IMG/VR virus record: IMGVR_UViG_3300044295_000189
Span: 1 to 26,884 of that record
DNA length: 26,884 nucleotides
Source of the DNA: a virus
Direction: 5' to 3' (one strand)
Of the stretch, positions 1-7,647 are shown one piece after another. The notes beneath the pieces were generated by a model. The model had not been told where the DNA came from. It searched no databases and worked only from the letters and a program-made list of their open reading frames with translations. Numbering within the stretch: position 1 is the stretch's first letter; every line of letters begins with the position of its first letter. Position numbers and translations under genes: made by a program.

Positions 1-1
1 G

Positions 2-595
2 CACGCAGACCTGCGTGCCAACAGTGTTTTTGACACTTTGGTCGCGTCCGGCTTCGACATTCGCGCGCAGATCATATGGGCGAAGCAGCAGTTTGCGATT
101 GGGCGCGGCCATTACCATTTCCAGCACGAGCCTTGCTGGTATGCGGTGCGACAAGGCAGCACGGGGCACTGGTCCGGCGACCGCAAACAGACGACGCTCT
201 GGCAGATCGACAAGCCGCAAAAATCGGAGACCGGGCACAGCACGCAAAAGCCGGTCGAGTGCATGAAGCGCCCGATCGAGAACAATTCCTCGCCGGGGCA
301 AGCTGTGTATGAGCCTTTCAGCGGCAGCGGCACGACGATTATCGCGGGTGAAATGACCGGGCGACACGTCTACGCGATCGAACTGAACCCGGCCTACGTC
401 GATGTGGCGGTCACGCGGTGGCAGAATTTCACGGGCGCGACAGCGAGGTTGGAGGCGACCGGCGAGACCTTCGTCGAGACGATGGCGAAGCGCCGGCCAA
501 ACCAGCCGATCAAGGCTATGTCTGGTTCCGATACGTCCGCTTCGAAGACATCGAAAAATTCGAGGAGCAGGGCTGGTTCATCGCGAGCGGCTTGA
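2..595 (+). CDS. DNA modification methyltransferase, C-terminal part (5' truncated)
   Basis: The reading frame is open at the window's left edge, so only the last 197 residues are present. Near the C-terminus it carries EPFSGSGTT, the FxGxG S-adenosylmethionine-binding motif, preceded by TQKPVE and followed by AIELNPAYVDVAVTRW. In the N6_N4_Mtase family this motif order, with the target-recognition and DPPY part upstream, marks a beta-class amino-methyltransferase that methylates adenine N6 or cytosine N4. The DPPY motif should lie before base 1. In phages such enzymes usually protect DNA from host restriction. The last 35 or so residues look low in information and overlap a second reading frame that looks more protein-like, so the natural C-terminus is uncertain. 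Family call is firm; substrate base is unknown. Confidence 0.88.
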   Translation, partial: HADLRANSVFDTLVASGFDIRAQIIWAKQQFAIGRGHYHFQHEPCWYAVRQGSTGHWSGDRKQTTLWQIDKPQKSETGHSTQKPVECMKRPIENNSSPGQAVYEPFSGSGTTIIAGEMTGRHVYAIELNPAYVDVAVTRWQNFTGATARLEATGETFVETMAKRRPNQPIKAMSGSDTSASKTSKNSRSRAGSSRAA

Positions 596-654
596 GAGCC
601 CCGCATGGTGAGTACAGCGTCCTGATGGAGAAAATCGACGATGCGCGGCGCTAA
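418..654 (+). CDS. Small conserved-looking phage protein overlapping the methyltransferase end
   Basis: This frame encodes a convincing segment from about base 500 on (GYVWFRYVRFEDIEKFEEQG, then GEYSVLMEKIDD) and ends 14 bases into the terminase small subunit gene. The only usual start codon in frame is GTG at 418, which has no clear ribosome binding site and would give a poor, arginine-rich N-terminus read out of frame over the methyltransferase. The sequence just after ATG 482 would join smoothly to this frame if one base were added. It is therefore either a separate small gene with an unusual start, or a C-terminal extension of the methyltransferase reached by a frameshift or broken by a one-base deletion. 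Function unknown; aromatic and charged, no membrane segment. Confidence 0.45.
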   Translation: MAEFHGRDSEVGGDRRDLRRDDGEAPAKPADQGYVWFRYVRFEDIEKFEEQGWFIASGLRAPHGEYSVLMEKIDDARR

Positions 655-1123
655 GCCGAAACCAACCCACCTGAAACTGGTGGCTGGCAATCCGGGGAAA
701 AGACCGCTCAATCGGCTTGAGGCGAAGCCGGTTGGCGATCTCCCTTCGCCGCCATCCGAGTTGAATGATGACGCCAAGGTCGAGTGGGGCCGTGTTTCCG
801 AAGAGCTATTTCGCTGTGGCTTGTTGTCGAAGATCGACCGCGCGGCGCTGGCGGCCTATTGCCAAGCGTATGGGCGCTGGATGCAGGCGGAACGCGCCAT
901 CGCGAAGATGGCAGCCAACGATCAGCTTACGGGCGGCTTGCTGATCAAGACGACCAACGGCAACGCGATTCAGAACCCGCTTGTGGGCACCGCGAACAAG
1001 GCGATGGCCGACATGGTTCGGTACGCAGCCGAATTTGGAATGACGCCGAGTGCAAGGAGCCGAATTGAAGCAAACCCGCCGGGCGAAGGGAGCAAAGACC
1101 CCGCCTCCGAGTTCTTCGGCTGA
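641..1123 (+). CDS. terS: Terminase small subunit, P27 family
   Basis: A 160-residue protein opening with MRGAKPKPTHLKLVAGNPGK, the hallmark start of P27-type small terminases (Terminase_4). The middle contains the helical segment with DRAALAAYCQAYGRWMQAE and the later conserved NPLVGTANKAMADMVRYAAEFGMTPSARSR. The protein recognises the packaging site on the concatemeric genome and recruits the large subunit. It lies directly upstream of terL, whose start is inside its last 20 codons, so the two are probably translationally coupled. The length is normal for the family. No oddity seen. Confidence 0.93.
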   Translation: MRGAKPKPTHLKLVAGNPGKRPLNRLEAKPVGDLPSPPSELNDDAKVEWGRVSEELFRCGLLSKIDRAALAAYCQAYGRWMQAERAIAKMAANDQLTGGLLIKTTNGNAIQNPLVGTANKAMADMVRYAAEFGMTPSARSRIEANPPGEGSKDPASEFFG

Positions 1124-2981
1124 TCATCCGGTCACGCGCTGGGCGAAGGATGTCGTCTCCGGCGCGATTGTCGCCGGGCCGCATGTCCGCAACGCGGCGC
1201 GGCGTCACATCGATGATCTCGCGAAGGGCGTGGCTCGGGGGCTGAGGTTCGACGAAGAGGCGGCTTCGCGCGCGCTGCGCTTTTTCCCGGCGGTGCTTCG
1301 GCTGGCGGGCGGGAAGTTCGAGGGCAAGCCCTTCGACCCGCATCCGTCGCAAGCGTTCATCATCGGGTCGCTGTTCGGTTGGGTGAAAGCGGATGGCACG
1401 CGGCGGTTTCGGCGGGCGTACATAGAGCAGGCGAAGGGGCAGGGAAAATCGCCCCTCGCCGCCGGCATCGGCATGTATTGCATGATGGCGGACGGCGAAG
1501 CGCGCGCGGAGATTTATGCGGCGGCGTCAAAGAAGGATCAGGCCGCTATCTTGTTCCGCGACGCCGTTGCGATGCGCGATCAAAGCCCGGCACTGGCGCA
1601 ACGGCTGACGAAATCCGGCGCCAACCCGGTCTGGAATCTCGCGGACCTGAAAACCGGGTCGTTCTTTCGCCCGATATCGAGCGAGGATGGGCAGTCCGGC
1701 CCACGCCCATCCTGCGCGCTTTGCGACGAGGTGCATGAGCATCGCGATGGCACGGTGATCGAAATGCTGGAACGCGGCTTCAAGTCGCGCCGCCAACCGT
1801 TGCTGGTCATGATCACGAATTCCGGGTCGGATCGGAATTCGGTTTGTTGGGAAGAACACGTCAACGCGATCCGCGCCGCCGCCGGAAACCCGGCGCTTGA
1901 GGGCAAGGAAGGCGAAAGCGCTGAATACCTAGGCGACGCGGACGCCGCGACGACTTACGATGACACGTTTTCGTTCGTTTGCTCGCTCGATCCTGGCGAC
2001 AAGCCGCTTGACGATCCTGCGTGCTGGATCAAGGCGAACCCGCTGCTGGGCGTGACGCAGCCCGCCGAGGAACTGGAACGCGCTGTTCGGCAGGCGCGGG
2101 CCATGCCCGGCAAGCTGAACAACATCTTGCGGCTGCATTTCTGCGTCTGGACCGATGCGGAGCGCGCGTGGATGGCGCGCGAAACGCTCGAACAGGTGCT
2201 TGCGGATTTCAATCCGTCAGAGCATGAGGGCGAGCGGGTTTATGCGGGTGTCGATCTTTCGGGCTCGCAGGATATCACGGCCGCTGCGTTCGTCGTGCCG
2301 ACCGGCTTCGTCGAGATGGAAGGCGCGGATGGAAAGCGCGTTCCAAAACCGACCTTTGATGCGTGGATCGAGGCGTGGACGCCGGGCGACACGTTGAAAG
2401 AGCGGGCCTTGCGAGACAAAGCCCCCTATGACGTGTGGGAGCGGCGCGGGTTCATCAATGCGCCCCCAGGCAGGCAAATACGCCTCGATTTTGTCGCCGC
2501 GAGGCTGGCAGAGGTCAACGCCGTATATCGGCTCGAATGGCTGGCGTTTGACCGCTACGCCTATGGTAAATTGAGTGAGGAACTGGACGCGGCCGGGGTC
2601 GAGGTCAAGGAAGTCGAGCATCCGCAAGGCGGCAAGCGTCGGGCTAAAGTGCCGGATGAAATCGCCGAATCATCGAAACGGGACGATGCGGAAAAGCCGA
2701 ACGGGCTGTGGATGCCGGGTTCGTTGTCCATGCTGGAGACGTTGATCATTGAGAATCGTATCCGGTTGAAAAGCAACCCGGTGCTGATTTCCGCCGCGAT
2801 GTCGGCGGCGATCGAGGAAGATGCATTCGGGAACCGTTGGTTTTCGAAGCGGAAAGCGACGAACAGAATCGACGCCATCGTGGCGCTGGCGATGGCCGTT
2901 GGCGTGGCTACGGCGGGATGGGGCGCAGCATCACGGTCCTCGGTCTATGAAGCGCGCGGGCTCCTGTTGCTCGGCGTCTGA
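1065..2981 (+). CDS. terL: Terminase large subunit
   Basis: A 638-residue DNA-packaging motor of the Terminase_1 type. The ATPase half has an adenine-site and Walker A-like stretch EQAKGQGKSPLAA near residues 121-133 and a Walker B-type ALCDEVHE near 218-225. The nuclease half starts at YAGVDLSGSQD near residue 395, continues with LAFDRYAYGKL, and ends with NRIDAIVALAMAVGVA, supplying the acidic metal-binding residues expected of the RNase H-like fold. I chose the TTG at 1065 because AAGGAG sits five bases upstream (1054-1059); the GTG at 1050 adds five residues but has no such site. The gene overlaps terS by 59 bases. It cuts concatemeric DNA and pumps it through the portal with ATP hydrolysis. 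Confidence 0.95.
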   Translation: MKQTRRAKGAKTPPPSSSADHPVTRWAKDVVSGAIVAGPHVRNAARRHIDDLAKGVARGLRFDEEAASRALRFFPAVLRLAGGKFEGKPFDPHPSQAFIIGSLFGWVKADGTRRFRRAYIEQAKGQGKSPLAAGIGMYCMMADGEARAEIYAAASKKDQAAILFRDAVAMRDQSPALAQRLTKSGANPVWNLADLKTGSFFRPISSEDGQSGPRPSCALCDEVHEHRDGTVIEMLERGFKSRRQPLLVMITNSGSDRNSVCWEEHVNAIRAAAGNPALEGKEGESAEYLGDADAATTYDDTFSFVCSLDPGDKPLDDPACWIKANPLLGVTQPAEELERAVRQARAMPGKLNNILRLHFCVWTDAERAWMARETLEQVLADFNPSEHEGERVYAGVDLSGSQDITAAAFVVPTGFVEMEGADGKRVPKPTFDAWIEAWTPGDTLKERALRDKAPYDVWERRGFINAPPGRQIRLDFVAARLAEVNAVYRLEWLAFDRYAYGKLSEELDAAGVEVKEVEHPQGGKRRAKVPDEIAESSKRDDAEKPNGLWMPGSLSMLETLIIENRIRLKSNPVLISAAMSAAIEEDAFGNRWFSKRKATNRIDAIVALAMAVGVATAGWGAASRSSVYEARGLLLLGV

Positions 2982-3010
2982 CCTGACCGCCGGATTTCAG
3001 GGATGCCGTG

Positions 3011-4504
3011 ATGGGACTTTTCGACAGGTTCAGGACCAAGTCGGCGGGCGTCCCCGCTGCCGGCTCGATGCCGCTGCTTGGGTCGCTGGCATCCACGGCA
3101 GGTGTCGTCATCAATCAGACGACGGCGATGTCCGTCTCGGCCGTTTACGCATGCGTTTCGATCCGCGCCGAAGACGGCGCCCGTTGCACGCCAACGTTGT
3201 GGAGGGTGAACGACGATGGGTCGCGCGATGCCGCGAAAGGGCATCCTGTCCAGCGGTTGTTTCGCAAGCCGAATCGGTTGCAAACGTGGTTCGAGTTCTA
3301 TGAGCAGATGCAAGTCGCGCTACTCTTGCGCGGCAATGCCTATGCGGTGATTCTCAGGGATAGCCGGGGAAACCCGGCGGAGTTGATCCCGTGCAACCCG
3401 GATGCCGTTCAGCCGTTGGAAGCGTCTGACGGTTCGTTGTTCTACCAGATCAGCCGGGTTGGGCTTTTTCAACTCGCGGTGCTGCGGGATGTCCCGCAGC
3501 GCGTGCCGGCCGAAGATGTGTTTCATCTTCGCGGCATGAGCTTCAACGCGACTGTCGGAGCCAATCGCACGGGCCTCGCCCGCGATTCGATCGGCGTGAC
3601 GCTCGGGCTTGAGCAACAGGCAGCGCGATGGATGGCGAATGGGGCGCGGCCTTCGTTCCTCCTCAAATCGGCGAAGAGCCTGACGAAAGAGGCGGCCGAG
3701 CGCCTGAAATCAACCTGGGAACGCTTGTTCGGGGGAATTCAAAACGTTGGCGCGACGGCGGTGCTCGAAGAGGGGCTTGAAGCGCAGCCGCTTTCGATTA
3801 GCGCGGTTGATCTCGAATTCATCGCGCAGCGGAAACTTTCGATCGAGGACGTGACGCGCTGGTTCCGCATGCCGCCTCACAAGATCGGCGTGACGGATGG
3901 GCTTTCCAAGACCAATCAGGCTCAGGCGGATCAGGACTACGTGAACAACACCATCATGCCTGATCTGGTGCGATGGGAACAGAAATTCGTGGATTGCTTC
4001 GACCTCGATGGCGATGCCTACGAGGTTGATTTTGATGAGGACGAGTTGCTTCGCGCCGATGTTCTGACGAGGCTGAACGTCGGCCGGCTTGGCGTGCTTT
4101 CGGGGTTGCTCACGCCGAATGAATGGCGGCGGCGTGAAAAGCTTCCTCCTGTCAAGGGCGGTGACGAGGTTCGGGCTCCGGTCAATCTCGCCGAGCTTGG
4201 GTCTGACATGACGGGGACCGCGCCAGATGGCGCCGGGCGCCCGCCAAAGGATGAAGAGTCGCCAGCGAAGGACAAGGCGGCCGATGTGGCGTCCGCGCTT
4301 GAAGGGCTTGTCAAGGCGCTCCCGCAGCCGGTCGTGAATGTTTCTCTGCCGCCCGTCAATGTGACGGTCGACAGCATCCCGGTCAGCGTCGATTTGAAGA
4401 TGCCGCCCGAAGCGCCATCTCGCACCATCGTCAAAAAGCACGATGAGCGAGGGCGCATTCTCGAATTTGAAAAGCATCCGATCGAATCGGGCGCCGAGGG
4501 CTAA
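3011..4504 (+). CDS. Portal protein, HK97 family
   Basis: A 497-residue protein that starts MGLFDRF and continues through the classical HK97-type portal features: TTAMSVSAVYACVSIRAEDGA, HPVQRLFRKPNRLQTWFEFYEQ, LLRGNAYAVILRD, and FRMPPHKIGVTDG followed by a conserved run ending in NNTIMPDLVRWEQ. Portals form a dodecameric ring at one capsid vertex, dock the terminase and later bind the connector. The start ATG has CAGGGA seven bases upstream. About 100 residues after the portal core form an extra C-terminal tail, acidic and proline-rich and then valine/proline-rich (PVVNVSLPPVNVTV), which is longer than in HK97. The core assignment is firm; the tail's role is unknown. Confidence 0.94.
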   Translation: MGLFDRFRTKSAGVPAAGSMPLLGSLASTAGVVINQTTAMSVSAVYACVSIRAEDGARCTPTLWRVNDDGSRDAAKGHPVQRLFRKPNRLQTWFEFYEQMQVALLLRGNAYAVILRDSRGNPAELIPCNPDAVQPLEASDGSLFYQISRVGLFQLAVLRDVPQRVPAEDVFHLRGMSFNATVGANRTGLARDSIGVTLGLEQQAARWMANGARPSFLLKSAKSLTKEAAERLKSTWERLFGGIQNVGATAVLEEGLEAQPLSISAVDLEFIAQRKLSIEDVTRWFRMPPHKIGVTDGLSKTNQAQADQDYVNNTIMPDLVRWEQKFVDCFDLDGDAYEVDFDEDELLRADVLTRLNVGRLGVLSGLLTPNEWRRREKLPPVKGGDEVRAPVNLAELGSDMTGTAPDGAGRPPKDEESPAKDKAADVASALEGLVKALPQPVVNVSLPPVNVTVDSIPVSVDLKMPPEAPSRTIVKKHDERGRILEFEKHPIESGAEG

Positions 4505-4507
4505 CGC

Positions 4508-4936
4508 ATGGCTGCTTTCAACAAGTTCAACGTGTTCACGACCGACCTGACGAACGGAAAGCATGACTTCTCGTCGGCGACGTTCAAGGTCATGTTGACG
4601 AACACGGCGCCGGTCGCGACCAACGCGGTAAAGGCGGACCTCACGGATATTTCCGCCGGCAATGGCTACACGGCGGGCGGAACCGCGACGACAATTTCAA
4701 AGTCGAACGCATCCGGGACCGAGACTGTGAAGGGGACAAACGTCGTGTTCACCGCGTCTGGCGGGTCAATCGGGCCGTTTCGGTATGCCGCGCTTTACAA
4801 CGATACACAGGCCACGCCAGCGAAGCCGCTGGTGTGCTGGTGGGATTACGGTTCGGCGGTGACTTTGGCGTCTGGCGAGACGTTCACGGTCGATACGAAC
4901 GGCGATTCCACCGATACCATCTTCACGCTGGGGTGA
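4508..4936 (+). CDS. Phage structural protein of unknown function
   Basis: A 142-residue protein with MAAFNKFNVFTTDLTNGKHD at the start, KVMLTNTAPVATNAVKADL in the first half, and a serine/threonine/glycine-rich beta-type pattern to the end. Proteins with this opening are common in phage structural operons, but I know of no assigned function. It has GAGGG seven bases before the ATG and begins three bases after the portal stop, so it is co-transcribed with the head genes. No cysteine pair, signal peptide or membrane helix. It is probably a virion component such as a decoration or fibre subunit, by position only. Confidence 0.75.
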   Translation: MAAFNKFNVFTTDLTNGKHDFSSATFKVMLTNTAPVATNAVKADLTDISAGNGYTAGGTATTISKSNASGTETVKGTNVVFTASGGSIGPFRYAALYNDTQATPAKPLVCWWDYGSAVTLASGETFTVDTNGDSTDTIFTLG

Positions 4937-4944
4937 CTGCGTAG

Positions 4945-5313
4945 ATGGCTCTTCTTTTTGGAGATAGGGTCAAAGACTCCACCACGACAACCGGGACAGG
5001 GGACCTCACGTTGTCGGGTTCTTCGCCGAGCGGATACGTTACCTTCAATTCTGTTTTTGGAACGTCAGGGACGACTTTTTATTACGCGGTTTCGTCATCC
5101 GGCGGTTCTGAATGGGAAGCTGGCGTCGGGTATTTGTCGGCGGCGACGACTCTGGTCCGGCAAAAGATTTTGGCGTCCAGCAACGCGGGCGCCGCGGTCA
5201 ATTTCAGCGCTGGCACAAAGGATGTGTTCTGCACGATCCCGGCGTCTTTTGTTGGGCGCGTCTTCAAGCGCGGGAAAGCGTATGCGATCGCGCTTGGCGC
5301 GGCTCAGCTTTAA
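4945..5313 (+). CDS. Small phage structural protein, fibre-associated type
   Basis: A 122-residue protein beginning MALLFGDRVKDSTTTTGTGD and containing GGSEWEAGVGYLS and FSAGTKDVFCTIPA. The RVK-TTTTGTGDLTL ... SEWE-G-GYL ... LASSN ... NFSAGTKDVF pattern is one I recognise as a short beta-rich module found as stand-alone proteins and inside tail-fibre-like proteins of many phages. It is eight bases downstream of the previous gene and 12 bases upstream of the next. Its function is not established; a role in virion surface structures is inferred from the company it keeps. Confidence 0.75.
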   Translation: MALLFGDRVKDSTTTTGTGDLTLSGSSPSGYVTFNSVFGTSGTTFYYAVSSSGGSEWEAGVGYLSAATTLVRQKILASSNAGAAVNFSAGTKDVFCTIPASFVGRVFKRGKAYAIALGAAQL

Positions 5314-5325
5314 CGGGGTGTAGAT

Positions 5326-5775
5326 ATGGCGGCTAACACAGACCCGATCTATACGCGCACATCTGATTTGCAGCTTTGCGGTTCAATCATCGGCACCAGC
5401 GCGAACACAGCTACGGATGGGACCGGGGCAAATACGTCCCTCATTTTTACCGCTGACGCGACAGAGGGAAGCTTTGTCCGCCGCGTAGTTCTCAAGCCCG
5501 TGTCAACGATCGCCGCGACGGTTGCTCGCCTTTGGTATTGCTCGGCGACGGGCGCTTTTTCGGCGGGCACGACCAACACGGCAGCGAACACGACGATGAT
5601 CGATGAAATCACGATTGCCGCGTGGACCGCAAGCAATACGGCGGCGGCTCCTCGATATGAAATCCCGGTCAATTTGCATCTTCCAGTGAGCACGAAGCTG
5701 CTTATGACCTTCGGAACTTCGACGGGCGCCGGGACGACCGGCTTCAATCCGTTGATCGAGGCGGGCAAGTACTGA
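5326..5775 (+). CDS. Phage structural protein of unknown function
   Basis: A 149-residue alanine/threonine-rich protein with a strong alternating beta pattern and few charges (for example SFVRRVVLKPVSTIAATVAR and YEIPVNLHLPVSTKLLMTFG). A GGGGTG stretch precedes the ATG. Its stop overlaps the next start by one base (TGATG), indicating translational coupling with the glycine-rich gene. I do not recognise a family with an assigned function. The composition suits a virion shell or fibre protein; it has no signal peptide or membrane helix. Confidence 0.7.
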   Translation: MAANTDPIYTRTSDLQLCGSIIGTSANTATDGTGANTSLIFTADATEGSFVRRVVLKPVSTIAATVARLWYCSATGAFSAGTTNTAANTTMIDEITIAAWTASNTAAAPRYEIPVNLHLPVSTKLLMTFGTSTGAGTTGFNPLIEAGKY

Positions 5776-6695
5776 TGTTGTTCCCGTGGGCGGGCGCGCG
5801 TCTCAATAAAGCGCATTGGACCGTTTTTTATCCTCAGCAAAGCTCGACCCTGACGGATGGGTGGGTGGCATATACGGTCCCGCCGGGCGCTGATTTTTTG
5901 TACATGCTTGCTGTTGGCGGCGGTGGCGGCGGCGGGAAGGGCGCAGGCGGCGCCGCGACTGTTGGGAGCGGCGGTGGTGGTAGCGGCGGGTTATCGAAGC
6001 TGATTATCCCCCGCTTTATACTGCCCGATACGTTTTGGGTTCGCCCCGGAAATGGCGGGACGGGTGCAACAACAAGCGCGAATGGGTCCACCGGGACAAG
6101 TTCTAATATTTCGATGCAGGCGAATACGACGACGCCGAACATGATTTTATCAGCGAACGGCGGCGGCGGCGGTGGTGGCGCTGCCACATCGACTGCGGGC
6201 ACGGCTGCGGCAGTTGTCGGTAATGCAACATCGAACATAATGCATCTTGGCATCTTTGCTTTAATCGCTGGGATGGCTGGTGGAGCGGGCGCGACTACTG
6301 CCAACGCGGCGGGGGCGAATATATCGCCCGCCGCGACCAGCACGTTTTGCCTCGGCGGGGCAGGTGGCGGAAACGGGACCGGCGCGGGGGGAAATTCTTC
6401 TGCCTCTGGAATATATCCGCTTGTTTCTGGCGGGGTTGGGACGACCGGCGGGGCCGGAGGCCATGGGTTTCGCGCGGGGTGTCGCATCGATCCAATTGCG
6501 GCGAACAATTTCCCGATGCTGGTTTGCACCGGGGGCTCTGGTGGCGGCGGTCATTCGACGGGGGCCGCCGGCGCCGGCGGCAACGGCGGGTGGGGGTGTG
6601 GCGGCGGCGGCGGGGGAAATACGTCAACAGCCGGCGGGACAGCCGGGAATGGCGGCAATGGGGGTGACGGCTTCGTAATTATCGGGGCCTTTTGA
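5775..6695 (+). CDS. Glycine-rich putative fibre or receptor-binding protein
   Basis: A 306-residue protein. Residues 1-50 form a conventional domain (WTVFYPQQSSTLTDGWVAYT, then VPPGADFLYMLAVGGGGGGG), after which glycine dominates, with repeated runs of four to seven glycines separated by small or polar residues. Similar W-P-G-V-L-V-GGGGGG arrangements occur in phage glycine-rich tail proteins. Poly-glycine-II sandwiches of this type are known from the S16 phage gp38 adhesin, where they display receptor-binding loops. The coupling TGATG at 5775 ties it to the previous gene. Location between portal and protease is unusual for a fibre. Assignment as a virion surface or receptor-binding protein is inference from composition. 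Confidence 0.72.
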   Translation: MLFPWAGARLNKAHWTVFYPQQSSTLTDGWVAYTVPPGADFLYMLAVGGGGGGGKGAGGAATVGSGGGGSGGLSKLIIPRFILPDTFWVRPGNGGTGATTSANGSTGTSSNISMQANTTTPNMILSANGGGGGGGAATSTAGTAAAVVGNATSNIMHLGIFALIAGMAGGAGATTANAAGANISPAATSTFCLGGAGGGNGTGAGGNSSASGIYPLVSGGVGTTGGAGGHGFRAGCRIDPIAANNFPMLVCTGGSGGGGHSTGAAGAGGNGGWGCGGGGGGNTSTAGGTAGNGGNGGDGFVIIGAF

Positions 6696-6697
6696 CG

Positions 6698-7636
6698 ATG
6701 CTTGGTTTTGAAGCGCTTTCAGAAGCTCCCCTATCTTCGCTCCCTTCCAACGCGGCTAACGCCTACACATTGCCGGCTATTGCTGGCGCGCTGACGGTCG
6801 CGGGGGCATCTGCGGGGCTTCGGCGCTCGCTACTTTTGTCTGCATCGCCGGGCGCGCTGACAATTTCAGGCGCATCATCGATTCTATCGAAGGGGGCTAC
6901 GCTTGTTGCCTCCCCCGGCGCATTCACGATCTCAGGCACAACATCCGCGCTTCGCCGGTCCTCGCTGCTATTCGCGTCGCCTGGCGCTCTGGGCATTGGC
7001 GGCGCATTCGCATCTCTGCTTCGGGGTCGCGCGCTTCTTGCTTCCTTTGGCGCGCTTTCAATCACCGGGGCGGCGGCAGGGCTTCGTACAACCCGATCTA
7101 TTCCGGCGCTTGCGGGCTCTGTGCAAATCGTCGGGAAGTCGGCGGTCCTCGGCGATCAAAGGCAGTTGGTCGCGGGTGCGGGCGCCTTTGTAGTTACGGG
7201 CGCTGCGGCGGGACTTGTTGTTGGCACGCCCAATAGGGTTCTCCCCGCCAGTGCCGGGCTGCTCTCGATCGGCGGGGCCAGCGCGGCGCTTGTCTATGCA
7301 CCCGTTGCAAGCACGCCTGTTCAGACGACCCGCGTTGCTCCCGGCGTTTCGGGCGGTCGGGGGCGCGCCATCAATTGGCGCGTGGCCGAGCAGATCGCGC
7401 GTCGAGAGCAGGAAGAATTTGACCGAAGCAGGCAAGGCAAGACGCCTGCGCTTGAACACTCTTCGATCACGGCGGGGGCCGGCGCCTTCCGAATTGATGG
7501 AAGCGCCGTATCGCTTCTGGCGTCAAGGTCAATGAGGGCTGCCCCGGCGCGTATGCGTCTCGTTGTCTCGCCGGCCGCTCTTTACGCGGATCGATCGGTG
7601 ACGATCGACAATGATTTCCTGTTGCTCGCAGCATGA
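6698..7636 (+). CDS. Tandem-repeat virion protein (22-residue repeats)
   Basis: A 312-residue protein starting MLGFEALSEAPLSSLPSN and then consisting mainly of a roughly 22-residue repeat of the form S-P-G-A-L-T-I-S-G-A-x-x-x-L-x-x-x-x-x-L-x-A. About eight copies run without interruption between 6770 and 7309, with one or two diverged copies at 7463-7600 after a charged spacer (RVAEQIARREQEEFDRSR). Each unit looks like two short beta strands and a turn, which suggests a beta-solenoid or stacked fibre shaft. The ATG at 6698 is chosen over TTG 6692, which overlaps the previous stop. Related alanine/glycine repeat proteins are frequent beside phage structural genes; the function is not established. 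Confidence 0.75.
   Translation: MLGFEALSEAPLSSLPSNAANAYTLPAIAGALTVAGASAGLRRSLLLSASPGALTISGASSILSKGATLVASPGAFTISGTTSALRRSSLLFASPGALGIGGAFASLLRGRALLASFGALSITGAAAGLRTTRSIPALAGSVQIVGKSAVLGDQRQLVAGAGAFVVTGAAAGLVVGTPNRVLPASAGLLSIGGASAALVYAPVASTPVQTTRVAPGVSGGRGRAINWRVAEQIARREQEEFDRSRQGKTPALEHSSITAGAGAFRIDGSAVSLLASRSMRAAPARMRLVVSPAALYADRSVTIDNDFLLLAA
6770..7309 (+). repeat. Degenerate 66-bp coding tandem repeat, about eight units
   Basis: Within the repeat protein, units with the core GALTISGA / GAFTISGT / GALGIGGA / GALSITGA / GAFVVTGA recur every 22 codons, twice with a three-codon insertion. The DNA copies have diverged more than the protein pattern, so the repeat is old or held by selection on the protein. 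Confidence 0.75.
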
Positions 7637-7647
7637 GGGTTTGAAGA

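Noticed and set aside
3710-4564. Minus-strand open frame (284 codons) opposite the portal gene
   Set aside because: Antisense shadow with low-complexity arginine-rich sequence; the portal on the + strand has clear motifs throughout.
5834-6529. Minus-strand frame rich in proline and alanine
   Set aside because: It is the complement of the glycine-rich gene (glycine codons read as proline/alanine), not a separate gene.
6770-7309. CRISPR-like array
   Set aside because: The periodicity is 66 bases, in frame, degenerate, and without unique spacers; it is a protein repeat.
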